This document shows, piece after piece, positions 1 through 8,779 of a stretch of 64,000 nucleotides of DNA; the first letter of the stretch is position 1, and each line of letters starts with the position of its first letter. The position numbers and the translations under genes were made by a program. The DNA is from an uncultured Acidimicrobiaceae bacterium (GTDB lineage: Bacteria; Actinomycetota; Acidimicrobiia; Acidimicrobiales; UBA10347), in assembly GCA_905182135.1 (NCBI GenBank), contig CAJJAG010000006.1, positions 490,809 through 554,808 of the forward strand, read 5' to 3'. Under the pieces are notes generated by a model. The model saw only the letters and a program-made list of their open reading frames with translations. It searched no databases and was not told the origin of the DNA.

Positions 1-1
1 G

Positions 2-1093
2 ACACTCGTAGTTCGTGCCCCCGGCCGAGTCAACATCATCGGCGAACACACCGACTACAACGACGGCTTCGTGTTGCCCATGGCGCTCCCTTTCGAGGTC
101 GTTGTTGCAGCCGCTCCCCGCGTCGACGGTAAGGTTTTTGCCAGCTCAGAGGGCTTTGAGCCGGTGGAGTTCATGGTGGCTGACCCAGTCGATCAGGGCA
201 GATGGAGCACGTATGTGCATGGCACCGGCGCCATGCTCATTGAGGCCGGATATTCGGTCGCTGGTTGGCAAGGTTGCTTGGCCAGCGATATCCCTGCTGG
301 TGCCAACCTCTCCTCGTCGGCGGCACTTGAAATCGCATCTGGTCTCATATTCGTGACTTCGGCCAACGGCTCTATTGAGCCCAGCGCACTTGCTCGGGTT
401 GGCCAGCGCGTCGAGAACGACGTCATAGGTTTCCCTAGCGGCATCATGGATCAGCTCGCCTGCGCTGCAAGTGTTGACGGTGCAGCGTCGCTGATCGACT
501 GCCGAGCCTTATCCGCTTCCCCTGTACCTCTTCCCGGCGGCGTCGACATCATCGTCATGGACACCGGCACTCGCCGCAAACTCCTTGACACCCAATACGC
601 CGCTCGTCGTACCGACTGCGAAACCGCTGCTGCCTCATTAGGAGTGACAGCCCTGCGCGATGCCACGCTCGACCAGATAGCCAATCTCGGCGACGACCGA
701 ATCTATCGTCGCGCCCGGCACGTGATCGGCGAGAACACCCGCACCCTCGAAGCAGCCGCAGCAATGCGGTCCAACAACGCCGTCGAACTTGGACGGTTGA
801 TGAACGAGAGCCATGCCAGCCTGCGCGACGACTTCGACGTGTCGGGCCCGGCCCTTGATCGCATCGTTGCACTCGCCCAACAGATCAACGGCTGCCTCGG
901 TGCACGCATGACTGGGGGCGGGTTTGCTGGCGCTGCAGTTGCGTTGGTCCAAAGCAACTCGTCCGAGGCGTTCGTCGCCGAACTCACAAAATCATTCGTG
1001 GCTCCAGATGAGCAGCCTGCTGTAGCGCCGACGATGCTTTACACAGTGCGCCCAGCTGCTGGCGCGTCGGTGATTACTAACCCCAATCGGTAA
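2..1093 (+). CDS. galK: Galactokinase, 5'-truncated by window edge
   Basis: Phosphorylates galactose to galactose-1-phosphate in the cytoplasm (Leloir pathway). The reading frame is open from base 2, so the true start lies before the window. The first visible residues carry the galactokinase signature GRVNIIGEHTDYNDG. The GHMP-kinase ATP-binding motif follows as PAGANLSSSAALE near visible residue 100, and the C-terminal GHMP motif is ARMTGGGFAGAA. The 363 visible residues suggest only about 10-30 are missing. No other Leloir gene is in the window, so partners would have to lie upstream. Identification is secure; substrate preference among GHMP sugars is inferred from the galactokinase signature. 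Confidence 0.95.
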   Translation, partial: TLVVRAPGRVNIIGEHTDYNDGFVLPMALPFEVVVAAAPRVDGKVFASSEGFEPVEFMVADPVDQGRWSTYVHGTGAMLIEAGYSVAGWQGCLASDIPAGANLSSSAALEIASGLIFVTSANGSIEPSALARVGQRVENDVIGFPSGIMDQLACAASVDGAASLIDCRALSASPVPLPGGVDIIVMDTGTRRKLLDTQYAARRTDCETAAASLGVTALRDATLDQIANLGDDRIYRRARHVIGENTRTLEAAAAMRSNNAVELGRLMNESHASLRDDFDVSGPALDRIVALAQQINGCLGARMTGGGFAGAAVALVQSNSSEAFVAELTKSFVAPDEQPAVAPTMLYTVRPAAGASVITNPNR

Positions 1094-1590
1094 ACAAAAA
1101 CGAGCTGCCGCCGCCCAAAGGCAATGGCTCGCGTGACGTCCTCGAAAGAAGTACGATTTAAGACCCCGTAAGACAACGTAAAACCTAACCTGGCAAGATT
1201 GGGTCGGCGTTTATGAGCATTGCTCGTTGGCTTCGAAGATCTCTGTGTAATGGCTTCCATCACCGAAGCGGGCATCGACGCCACCAATGTCGATGCCTAG
1301 ATCCCCCACCTGCGTCTCAAGCTCATCTCACTGGTTGTGCCAGCCATACGTTCGTTGACTACAGCCCTGAACCGAGCTTCGCAGCGTTCTTTCCGGCAGT
1401 CCTTGTGCCAATGCCAACCTTGACGCCAGCGTTCTTTCCAACATCGGACATGTCCAAGTCCTGGCTCTCTTTCTTTCTGTCCGCCGGTCTCTAAATGAAC
1501 CAGCAAGTAAGCGTCCGGTATTTTGGGATTATGTATTTCAGAACACGAAAATTAGCTTCAACTGGGTGAAGCCTTGCGACGCGACATAAC
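1094..1590. other. Intergenic region, no supported feature
   Basis: About 500 bases between galK and the prenyl synthase gene. Short open frames exist on both strands, but none has a ribosome binding site or recognisable protein sequence. I see no tRNA, strong hairpin or repeat here. Promoter elements for the downstream gene are presumably inside but I cannot point to convincing ones. Confidence 0.4.
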
Positions 1591-2604
1591 GTGCTCAGCG
1601 TGAGCCCTGCGGTACTCAGCCGAGCCAAAACCATCGTCGAACCAGCCCTACGCCATGCAGTGGGATCCCTCGACGAAAACCTCCGCCTACCAGTGACGTA
1701 CCACCTGGGTTGGACAGACAAGGACGGCAACCCCTCTGACGCCGGAAGCGGCAAAGGTATTCGATCCGCTCTCGCAATCCTGGGCGCCGAAGCTGTCAAT
1801 GCGTCAGCCGACGTTGCGATCGCTGGTGGAGTAGCTGTTGAGCTGATACACAACTTTTCGCTGATCCACGATGACATCATGGACAACGATCGCACCCGGC
1901 GCCACCGGGCAACAGTCTGGGATGTGTTTGGTATTGGCGAAGGCATCGTTGTCGGCGACGCCATGCATGCGCTCGCTTTCGAAATACTCCTTGATGACAG
2001 CCGCACCCCACACGGTGCAACGGCCACGCGTCGGCTAGCCAAAGCAACATCGGCCATGATCGCCGGCCAGGCCCAAGACGTCGCCCTTGACCGCGGCGCT
2101 ACCGCCAGTCTCGCTGAGTGCATTGCCATGGAGACCAACAAGACCGGCGCATTGCTTGCTCAGTCGGTCGCTATCGGCGCCGTACTCGGCGGTGGCGATG
2201 ATGTTGTTGTCGACGCACTCGAAGACTTCGGCATTGCACTCGGCATTGGTTTCCAGGCCGTTGATGATGTTCTAGGCATCTGGGGCGAATCTGCAACAAC
2301 AGGTAAACCAGTTGGCAACGACCTGCGCGAGCAGAAAAAGTCCATGCCAATCGCTATTGCCTTTGACCGCGGGGGCGACATTGGCCAGGCGGTTCTTGAC
2401 GCTTTCACTGGGCCGCTGAACGACAACCAGATCGCAGCACTTGCGTCCAAACTCGAATCGGCCGGCATTCGCGACGAGGTCCAGAGTATCGCTCGCGACT
2501 ACCTCGACCAGGCGATCAAAACTCTCGACACCGTTGCGCTAGCGGCCCCAGCAAAGACCGAACTCATAGAACTCGCCAACTTCATCTGGGAACGCGACTC
2601 GTAA
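1591..2604 (+). CDS. Polyprenyl diphosphate synthase (GGPP synthase type)
   Basis: Trans-isoprenyl diphosphate synthase, 337 aa, adding isopentenyl diphosphate units to an allylic primer in the cytoplasm. The first aspartate-rich motif is DDIMD at residues 94-98, preceded by HNFSLIH; the second is VDDVLGIWG near residue 224, where the last Asp of the classical DDxxD is Gly, a variant I associate with actinobacterial enzymes. Phe at position -5 from the first motif argues for a C20 product by analogy with type I GGPP synthases. The start is a GTG without a clear Shine-Dalgarno; upstream in-frame alternatives are lacking. No carotenoid or menaquinone gene is adjacent, so the end product is unknown. 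Confidence 0.88.
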   Translation: MLSVSPAVLSRAKTIVEPALRHAVGSLDENLRLPVTYHLGWTDKDGNPSDAGSGKGIRSALAILGAEAVNASADVAIAGGVAVELIHNFSLIHDDIMDNDRTRRHRATVWDVFGIGEGIVVGDAMHALAFEILLDDSRTPHGATATRRLAKATSAMIAGQAQDVALDRGATASLAECIAMETNKTGALLAQSVAIGAVLGGGDDVVVDALEDFGIALGIGFQAVDDVLGIWGESATTGKPVGNDLREQKKSMPIAIAFDRGGDIGQAVLDAFTGPLNDNQIAALASKLESAGIRDEVQSIARDYLDQAIKTLDTVALAAPAKTELIELANFIWERDS

Positions 2605-2645
2605 CTCTTTCCAACTCGGTCAGCACTCTTTCCAACTCGATCAGC
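2604..2645 (+). repeat. 21-bp direct tandem duplication
   Basis: Two copies of a 21-base unit beginning ACTCTTTCCAACTCG lie end to end at 2604-2624 and 2625-2645 with one mismatch. The first copy begins inside the stop codon of the prenyl synthase gene. It is one of several short tandem duplications in the window. Confidence 0.8.
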
Positions 2646-2737
2646 GTCTTTCTTCCTGCAACCGCACATCTGTTCCGGCACCGTCTGTGAAACGAGGCGA
2701 GATCACCTCTGTCGCCGAATGCGCACCGTGTATGTCT

Positions 2738-2822
2738 CACCATCTGTGTCTACACCATCTGTGTCAGACACAGATGGTGAGGGTGTTACACCATCTGTGT
2801 CAGACACAGATGGTGAGGGTGT
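2738..2822. repeat. Palindromic tandem repeat (CTGTGTCAGACACAG family)
   Basis: Two perfect 27-bp palindromes with 13-bp arms around a single central A sit at 2753-2779 and 2789-2815, in tandem with a 36-bp period; a left arm alone precedes them at 2738-2750, and the spacer AGGGTGTT follows both copies. Each would form a strong hairpin in RNA or a cruciform in DNA. There is no T-run beyond either hairpin, so a classical intrinsic terminator is not supported, although the position downstream of the prenyl synthase gene would suit transcript end formation. A related array is at 45391-45476. Confidence 0.85.
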
Positions 2823-2881
2823 TTGGTTCGCGCAGGATCGCGAGGCCCAGCGGCCGATCTGGGCTACCCCGAAACACGACG

Positions 2882-2940
2882 GAAACGTTTCTGAATCACA
2901 GCGTTCACTCGGTGGGAACACACGCGAAATAGTGTGTTCC
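2882..2940 (+). promoter_or_regulatory. Inverted repeats upstream of amt (operator candidates)
   Basis: Two perfect symmetric elements lie 60-115 bases before the ammonium transporter start: the 10-bp palindrome GAAACGTTTC at 2882-2891, and a 9-bp inverted repeat GGAACACAC / GTGTGTTCC with an 8-base spacer at 2915-2940. Either could be a regulator site, for example for nitrogen control, or the second could be a leader hairpin. Neither matches a GlnR or AmtR consensus I can defend. Confidence 0.4.
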
Positions 2941-2997
2941 TAGGTTTACCTCACGCACAACACTGCGCCCGACGCGCAGGTTACGGGAGGTAACGAA

Positions 2998-4413
2998 ATG
3001 AAACGCAAGTTCTTAATCGCTGCAGTGGGCGCAGCGATCTTTGGCTTGGTGCCAGCTGCACCGGCTATGGCCCAAGAAGCAGAGGCTTTATCGCCAGAAG
3101 CCGTACAAGCGATACTCGACAACATCTGGGTGTTCGTAGCCGGCATTTTAGTCTTCTTGATGCAGGCGGGCTTCGGCCTTGTAGAAGCGGGTCTGACCCG
3201 AGCCAAGAACGTGGCCAACATCATGGCCAAAAACATCGCCGACATGTGTATCGGCGCCCTGGCTTTCTGGGCCATTGGTTATGGCATTGCGTTCGGAGAC
3301 GGCCAATGGATCGGAACCGACAGCTTCTTCCTGAGTGGCTTCGGAGACGGCAGCTTTGATGGCGGCTACTCCGGCTACACGCCGTTCTTCTTCCAGGTCG
3401 TCTTCGCCGCTGCTGCGGTCACAATCGCATCTGGCGCCATGGCTGGCCGCACCAAGATCTCGGGCTACCTGATCTTCAGCGCCGTGATGACCGCATTTAT
3501 TTACCCAGTCGTCGTCCATATGTTCTGGCAGGGCGATGGGATCTTGAACCGTATCACTGTTGGTGACGCCGCATTTAGTGACTTCGCAGGATCATCTATC
3601 GTCCACTCAGCTGGTGGCTGGGCCGCCTTGATGGGTGCGTACTTCCTCGGACCTCGTATTGATAAGTACAGCAACGACGGCACCCCACGAGCTATCCCTG
3701 GCCACAACATCGCCTTCACCGTTATTGGTGTCTTCGTGCTGTGGTTCGGCTGGTTCGGTTTCAACGCAGGCTCAGAACTCGCCGCCGACAGCGTCGTCAT
3801 CCGAGTTGGAGTCACCACGATGTTGGCCGCAGCCGCAGGCGGCTTCATGGCTGGCGCTGTCATGTGGATGAAGGTCGGCTTCCTCGATGTCGCCATGACG
3901 GCCAATGGAGTCCTTGCCGGCCTGGTCTCGATTACTGCTGGTACGGGAACAATGACGCCGTTAGGCGCAGTCATCACTGGTGCAATCGGCGGCATAATCG
4001 TGGTCTTCAGCGTCCTATTCTTTGAGCGCATTCACATCGATGATCCTGTCGGAGCTATCTCCGTCCACGGTGTCTGCGGCGTCTGGGGCACGCTCGCGAT
4101 CGGCTTCTTTGCCAAGTGGGATGATGCATTCCTTGGCCGAGAAGACGCTGGCCTGTTCTACGGCGGCGGCGTATCACAGCTCGTCATGCAACTTGTCGGT
4201 GTCGTCATCGTGGCCGCTTGGGTGCTGCCAACGACAGGCCTGCTGTTCTTCATACTCAAAAAGATGAACATGTTGCGGGTCAGCCCCGAAGAAGAAATCG
4301 CTGGCCTTGATGTCAGCGAACATGGCTCGGCCGGCTATGGCATCGAGACGACCTTTACTGGCAGCCTTACTAGCAGCCGATCCCTACAGGACCAATCAGC
4401 CAGAGATAGCTAA
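2998..4413 (+). CDS. amt: Ammonium transporter Amt
   Basis: Amt/Mep/Rh family channel for ammonium uptake in the cytoplasmic membrane, 471 aa. The start is fixed by GGGAGG seven bases before ATG. Residues 1-26 form a signal peptide ending APAMAQ, as seen in many Amt precursors, followed by about eleven membrane helices. The helix-1 motif is QAGFGLVEAGLTRAKN and the twin pore histidines fall at about residues 174 (VVHMFW) and 357 (ISVHGVCG). The usual partner gene glnB/glnK is not downstream; the next 700 bases are non-coding. Two inverted repeats upstream may be control sites. Confidence 0.96.
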   Translation: MKRKFLIAAVGAAIFGLVPAAPAMAQEAEALSPEAVQAILDNIWVFVAGILVFLMQAGFGLVEAGLTRAKNVANIMAKNIADMCIGALAFWAIGYGIAFGDGQWIGTDSFFLSGFGDGSFDGGYSGYTPFFFQVVFAAAAVTIASGAMAGRTKISGYLIFSAVMTAFIYPVVVHMFWQGDGILNRITVGDAAFSDFAGSSIVHSAGGWAALMGAYFLGPRIDKYSNDGTPRAIPGHNIAFTVIGVFVLWFGWFGFNAGSELAADSVVIRVGVTTMLAAAAGGFMAGAVMWMKVGFLDVAMTANGVLAGLVSITAGTGTMTPLGAVITGAIGGIIVVFSVLFFERIHIDDPVGAISVHGVCGVWGTLAIGFFAKWDDAFLGREDAGLFYGGGVSQLVMQLVGVVIVAAWVLPTTGLLFFILKKMNMLRVSPEEEIAGLDVSEHGSAGYGIETTFTGSLTSSRSLQDQSARDS

Positions 4414-5133
4414 CACACGTGCTTCTTCTCCTGCTGGCGCTAACCACCTCCCAAGCGTGGGCGTCGGCAGGAGATCACAGATCCGCCAATCGAACCTGGT
4501 TGTTACCCCACCAGTTTCGATTGGCGCTATCGCGCCTGGGCATAGCCACGCATCTGGGCGATCTCTGATCAAGGGCCAACAATACTCTCATCATGACCGG
4601 GCCAGATGAGAGCTTCACACCCAAACCGGCCTTGCCTCAGAACTCCCAGTTCTATCGCCAGGTACTTCACCAATAGCCATCACCTGTCCGGGTCAGAAGG
4701 GCCCAGGGTCGAATCGTCTACCACTACCGGGAACTCAAACTGTGAGACGAATCAAACGCGCGTCCACGTCACCACCGGTCGAACCCTGCAAGCACTGAAC
4801 CGCCAGAGCGACATCGGGTTCATCAATATGTCGATAACGCCCAACAGCGAGACAGCGACAATCAGTATCACGCCGTGACACTCGGGTAGTCCGCGTTCAT
4901 TGCACAGCTCGAGCCAACATTTTTGCCTGCCGGAACCGTCAACGGCTGCGGCTGCGGCTGCGGCTGCGGCACACCATGGCACTCACGTAGTTCGAATCAC
5001 TCGCTGTGCTCACAATCCTGTCGGAGCTTGACCCATCACCGATCCCGCTCTATCAACAAGCGGCCTCTCCGACTGCGCATCGCGATGATTCTCGGATCAA
5101 CCAGACAGGAATGTAGGCGTTGTGTGATAGGTG
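4414..5133. other. Intergenic region with CGGCTG hexamer repeat
   Basis: About 720 bases between the convergent amt and RamB-like genes. No credible gene is visible; in particular there is no PII protein after amt. At 4943-4970 the hexamer CGGCTG is repeated four times plus a partial copy. A GTTCGAATC string at about 4989 resembles a T-loop but lacks the rest of a tRNA. Confidence 0.5.
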
Positions 5134-6579
5134 TTACTCCGAGCGGCGGTCGAGGAAGCCGTAGACCTCGACCAGGTCGACGCCCGGAAAACGGCTGAAC
5201 GGCTCTCGAGCAGCCGGCAGGCCGGACACGATATGGCTGCGATCTCGTGACGAGGGCCATGCAACCGTCGACCAGCGTTGCCGTTGCGAAGGGTGCGGCT
5301 CACGGCAACAACCAGGATCGGGGCAGGTCGACGTCGTCCGGCGCGATGTCTCGCTACCACGGAAATAGCGGGCCTGGCGAGCGTCGGTTCCCACCGTGAT
5401 TGCGTGAGGTGGCGAACGATCTGCCTCTACGTAGGTGACACACCAGAACTCGCCATCGGCGGTGTCGGTGTATTGGTAGTGCAGAGCAAATGCATCTTCG
5501 CTGTGGAACGCCTGCCGTGTTCCCCACTCGCGACAGAGCCGCTGACCTTCGAAGCCGCCGAACGGGTCAGTCGGCAGCGGCACATCGTTATTTTCGTAGG
5601 CCTTCCACACGACACCTTCGTTGTCTGAACGAAGGAAGTGCAGCGTTATATCGAGATGTTCGGTAGCCAGGTTCGTCAACCGGTGGCCTGCCATTTCATA
5701 GGAGATGTAAAACAACTCCTTGATATCTTCGACCGAAATATCCTTTTGTTCTTTGGCTTCGCGAAGGTGTTGGACAGTTGCCGCTTCAGGGGCAAGCACA
5801 GCAGCAGCCAGGTAATTCGATTCAACACGCTGGCGCACATAGTCCAGGAAGTCATCGGTGTCTCGGTGCCCAAGAACAAAATGACCAAGCGTCTGCAACA
5901 CGACAGAACGGGCACTCCGGGTTGTCAGGTCGTTGCGTTGCGGAATATAGATAACCCGGTTGCGTTGATCTGCGACCGAGCGAGCGCTGCTGGGTAGGTC
6001 TCGAACCCGGTCGATCGTGAAACCACAATTGTCGGCCATCTGCACGAGCATGCGCTCAGAGACAGGGCCGCGACCTGGATAGTCCACCGCAGTCAGCAAC
6101 GACGAGGCAACCTCTTCGATCTCGGCGAAGTAGTTATTCCTATTGCGCATCTCGGCGCGCATCTGCACATTGGCTCGGCGTTGATCGTCTCCGTCACGAT
6201 GACCGGCGCGATCCTCGGCACCCACTAATGCCTTGTATAACCCCGAGATATGTTCGAGGGCGCTGTCTGATGTCTTCGCCGTCGGCCGAAACTCAGCCAA
6301 GCCAAGCTCCAGGTACCGAGGGTCACTTTGGGCTCGTAGCACAGAGATCTCAAGTTCATCTCGGCGCGTCGGCGAGTCGTCGATGAGTAGATCGGTTGTC
6401 GTGCAGCCGAGCGAGTCCGCAAGCTCACCCAGCAAGCCAACTCTGGCTTCGACATGCCCATTTTCGAGCTGACTTAAGTACGACGTCGGCCGATCCACCC
6501 GAGCGCTCAACTCGTCCAGGGTCAATCCCGCTTCTTTGCGGTAGAAGCGAATGCGGCGTCCGAGTAGTAGTGCATCCAT
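5134..6579 (-). CDS. XRE-family regulator of the RamB/PrpR type
   Basis: Transcription factor of 481 aa. Residues about 7-62 are a helix-turn-helix of the XRE type (TLDELSARVDRPTSYLSQLE). The middle is an IrrE/ImmA-like region in which the metal-binding HExxH is not kept (TLGHFVLGH), and the C-terminal third has the conserved RamB-family block YFRGSETSRRTTS followed by CPDPGCC. Relatives control acetate or propionate (methylcitrate) metabolism in Corynebacterium and Mycobacterium. No such target gene is adjacent, so the regulon cannot be read from context. Convergent with amt. The start ATG directly precedes the HTH, matching family length. Confidence 0.85.
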   Translation of the reverse strand: MDALLLGRRIRFYRKEAGLTLDELSARVDRPTSYLSQLENGHVEARVGLLGELADSLGCTTTDLLIDDSPTRRDELEISVLRAQSDPRYLELGLAEFRPTAKTSDSALEHISGLYKALVGAEDRAGHRDGDDQRRANVQMRAEMRNRNNYFAEIEEVASSLLTAVDYPGRGPVSERMLVQMADNCGFTIDRVRDLPSSARSVADQRNRVIYIPQRNDLTTRSARSVVLQTLGHFVLGHRDTDDFLDYVRQRVESNYLAAAVLAPEAATVQHLREAKEQKDISVEDIKELFYISYEMAGHRLTNLATEHLDITLHFLRSDNEGVVWKAYENNDVPLPTDPFGGFEGQRLCREWGTRQAFHSEDAFALHYQYTDTADGEFWCVTYVEADRSPPHAITVGTDARQARYFRGSETSRRTTSTCPDPGCCREPHPSQRQRWSTVAWPSSRDRSHIVSGLPAAREPFSRFPGVDLVEVYGFLDRRSE

Positions 6580-6706
6580 TATCCAAAAATAGCCTCTTCT
6601 TCTCTAATTCCCACAGAGAACGCGATCGCCGTTGCGAAGAAACGGACTTTTTCTTCTTTTCCTATCCACGTGCGGTTTTCTGACACCGATTATGAATACT
6701 CAGAAA

Positions 6707-7078
6707 ATGTCTGACACCGAACCCCGTTATGTGCTGCACATCGCCCCGCTGAACCGCTGGGAACGGGCAGTCGCTGACGGCCAGGGCGATTACATCGACC
6801 CTTCACTCGAAGCTGAAAGATTCATTCACTGCTCGACACACGAACAGGTTCTTATCCCAGCCAACGAGCGATTTGCCGGTCGTGACGACCTGGTTCTACT
6901 GCTCATCGACCTGGAACTGGTTCCTGCACGCACGCTGTTCGAAGACTGTTACGAAACAGGCCAGCCGTTCCCGCACATCTACGGGCCCATCCCCGTAGCT
7001 GCAGTCGTCAAGGTCATCCCATTCCCCTGTCATACCAATGGCACGTTCTCGCTGCCCGAAATACTGCACGAGCGTTAA
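6707..7078 (+). CDS. DUF952 family protein
   Basis: Small cytoplasmic protein of 123 aa with the DUF952 hallmarks YVLHIAPLNRWERA near the N-terminus and FIHCSTHEQV around residue 44, and a C-terminal HIYGPIPVAAVV. The molecular function of the family is unknown. The frame stays open to ATGs at 6692 and 6632, but the conserved domain begins right after the 6707 ATG, so I prefer that start; there is no strong Shine-Dalgarno to decide. It runs in the same direction as the following small membrane-protein gene, 64 bases away. Confidence 0.8.
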   Translation: MSDTEPRYVLHIAPLNRWERAVADGQGDYIDPSLEAERFIHCSTHEQVLIPANERFAGRDDLVLLLIDLELVPARTLFEDCYETGQPFPHIYGPIPVAAVVKVIPFPCHTNGTFSLPEILHER

Positions 7079-7142
7079 TTCCACCTCGCCCCTGCGCTCA
7101 TTTAACCCAACAAGCTCAGCACCTACCGGTTATACACAAGTG

Positions 7143-7586
7143 ATGCGCACCGTTGTTGTCGGTCATGCCTTCTTTACGCTGGCTATGTTCGGCTTTATGT
7201 GGGCTGTCCAGATCGTCGTATACCCCCAGTTCCGCAGCATTGCCTCCGCCGAGTTTCCATCGTATGCAGCTGCCCACGGAACCAAGATCGCGATGGCGCT
7301 TAGCTTGCTTGGGCCCACCGAAATCATATTCGCCGGGTGGCTGTTTCTCGACACGCCCGCCGGGCTGAGCCGCACAGTCGTCTTCGCATCCGGTGCTCTA
7401 CTGGCTGCTGGCTGGATTTCTACTGCGTTCTTCTTTGGACCGCTCCACGGCAAATTTCAAGGCCCCTATGATCTTGACCTAATCAACCAGCTCATCACCA
7501 CCAACTGGTTCCGCACCGTGATCTGGACGGCGCGAGCGATACTCGCAGGCTGGTTCTTATGGCTACTACTCGACGTTGATACCTGA
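7143..7586 (+). CDS. Small four-helix membrane protein (DUF4149-like)
   Basis: Predicted integral membrane protein of 147 aa with four hydrophobic segments, at about residues 3-23, 45-63, 71-92 and 120-142. The short motif FFFGPLHGKF lies between helices 3 and 4. The overall plan recalls small DUF4149/DUF1772-type proteins, but I cannot assign a function. I chose the ATG at 7143 because the first helix begins immediately after it; a longer frame upstream has no coding character and overlaps the DUF952 gene. Confidence 0.65.
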   Translation: MRTVVVGHAFFTLAMFGFMWAVQIVVYPQFRSIASAEFPSYAAAHGTKIAMALSLLGPTEIIFAGWLFLDTPAGLSRTVVFASGALLAAGWISTAFFFGPLHGKFQGPYDLDLINQLITTNWFRTVIWTARAILAGWFLWLLLDVDT

Positions 7587-7598
7587 TCAGCTGCTAGA

Positions 7599-8489
7599 TC
7601 AACCCAGTGGCACCTGTGCAGGTGAAACGACGAGCCCTGCTACATCACTGTCAGTCACGAACACGGCACCAGCGCGATCACTCTCGGCGCCTTGTGATCC
7701 GCTAACGATATAGAGCTGGCGAAGATCAGCCCCACCAAAACACACGCTTGTGCACATTGGCAGCGGTATGTCGATATGGGCCCGTACGGATCCATCGGGG
7801 TTATAGACGCCAACCCCACTTCCACCTGAAGCAAGCGCCACCCAGACGGCGCCATCCTCGCTTACGACCAGACCATCGGGATGGCCTCGCACCATGTCGG
7901 CAAAATGCTGTTTAGGGCCAAGCCTGCCGTCGTCGTGGACTGCGTACTTCATCACTGCCGAGCGCAAGCTGTCCGAGTGATACAAGATCCGCCCATCGGG
8001 TGAGAACCCCAAACCATTCGTCAACAAGACGTCATGGCCAACAGCGTGGGCCGAACCATCCAAGTCCAACATCCAGAGGTCACTCGGTGTGCCGCTCGTC
8101 TCGTCGAACGGACTGCCGCCAAGCTCACCGGCATACACCCGGCCTGCCCCATCGGTCGTGATGTCATTGAAACCAACAGCGGCATTTCCCGGTGCTTGGC
8201 TGTGCAGCTCGATGGTCGAACCGCCGTCGAATGGTTTGTAGGCAATGTTGCGTCCACTCACGATCAGACCTTCGCCATTCGAGTGCAGCGCTATACCGCC
8301 GATGCCGCGCCGGTGCTCAAATATGGTCGACACCAAGCCCTGGTCAGTAACGGCGTACACACCGCCTGCCTGCACATCGCTGAATAACAGCCCGCGTTCG
8401 TTGTGCCACACCGGACCTTCGATGAGTCCGTAGCCCTCTGTGAGTTTTTCCACGATGTCCCCCATGGTCGCCTGGTACCGCTCTGTCAC
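7599..8489 (-). CDS. SMP-30/gluconolactonase/LRE-family hydrolase
   Basis: Six-bladed beta-propeller enzyme of 296 aa that likely opens a sugar or related lactone using a divalent metal. Family landmarks in order are GYGLIEGPVWHNERG near residue 19 (metal-ligand Glu), FNDITTDGAGRVY near residue 107 (Asn and Asp ligands), TNGLGFSPDGRILYHSDS near 155 and HPDGLVVSEDGAVWVA near 200. No signal peptide, so cytoplasmic. It ends 13 bases from the convergent membrane-protein gene. The substrate is not revealed by neighbours. Confidence 0.88.
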   Translation of the reverse strand: MTERYQATMGDIVEKLTEGYGLIEGPVWHNERGLLFSDVQAGGVYAVTDQGLVSTIFEHRRGIGGIALHSNGEGLIVSGRNIAYKPFDGGSTIELHSQAPGNAAVGFNDITTDGAGRVYAGELGGSPFDETSGTPSDLWMLDLDGSAHAVGHDVLLTNGLGFSPDGRILYHSDSLRSAVMKYAVHDDGRLGPKQHFADMVRGHPDGLVVSEDGAVWVALASGGSGVGVYNPDGSVRAHIDIPLPMCTSVCFGGADLRQLYIVSGSQGAESDRAGAVFVTDSDVAGLVVSPAQVPLG

Positions 8490-8531
8490 GATGTCACTTC
8501 TTTGATAGTGCCAGTTAGCACGATCTCAAGC

Positions 8532-8553
8532 GAAGCGAGATGTCGCTTCTTTT
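8532..8553 (+). terminator. Hairpin with T-run
   Basis: GAAGCGA / TCGCTTC form a 7-bp stem with a GATG loop (8532-8549), followed by TTTT. On the plus strand this has the form of an intrinsic terminator, but it sits between divergent genes, 43 bases before the SMP-30 start and 227 bases before cobS, so it could be part of a leader or attenuator for cobS. I found no cobalamin aptamer core next to it. Confidence 0.35.
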
Positions 8554-8779
8554 ACCCAGCGATACGGGCTATGGCGGCACTAGCGTTCATAACAATGAGC
8601 ACGCTCAGGAGCCCTCAAGCTGACACAGCCGTTCGAGCATGCTCCACAGATACATGCCAACCCACACAGATCCATGCGGGTTCTTCCACCCATCCCCAGC
8701 GCGACCACCAAGGCCGCTGGGTCTCGTTCGCTAACATCCATGACGCGAATGGCTCGGAACTCTAAATGAGTTATATCTA

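Noticed and set aside
2738..2822. CRISPR-like array
   Set aside because: Only two full repeats, both palindromic with an 8-9 base constant spacer and no variable spacers; no cas genes in the window.
2719..2943. Coding frames with repeated SVSDTDGEGV peptide
   Set aside because: The peptide repeats are a by-product of the palindromic DNA repeat, which gives open frames on both strands; there is no ribosome binding site or conserved domain.
4985..5010. tRNA because of GTTCGAATC
   Set aside because: No acceptor, D or anticodon stems fold around it and the spacing is wrong.
8490..8779. Cobalamin riboswitch before cobS
   Set aside because: The leader lacks the CCGGCAC...CCCGC core seen clearly before btuF; only a simple hairpin with a T-run is present.
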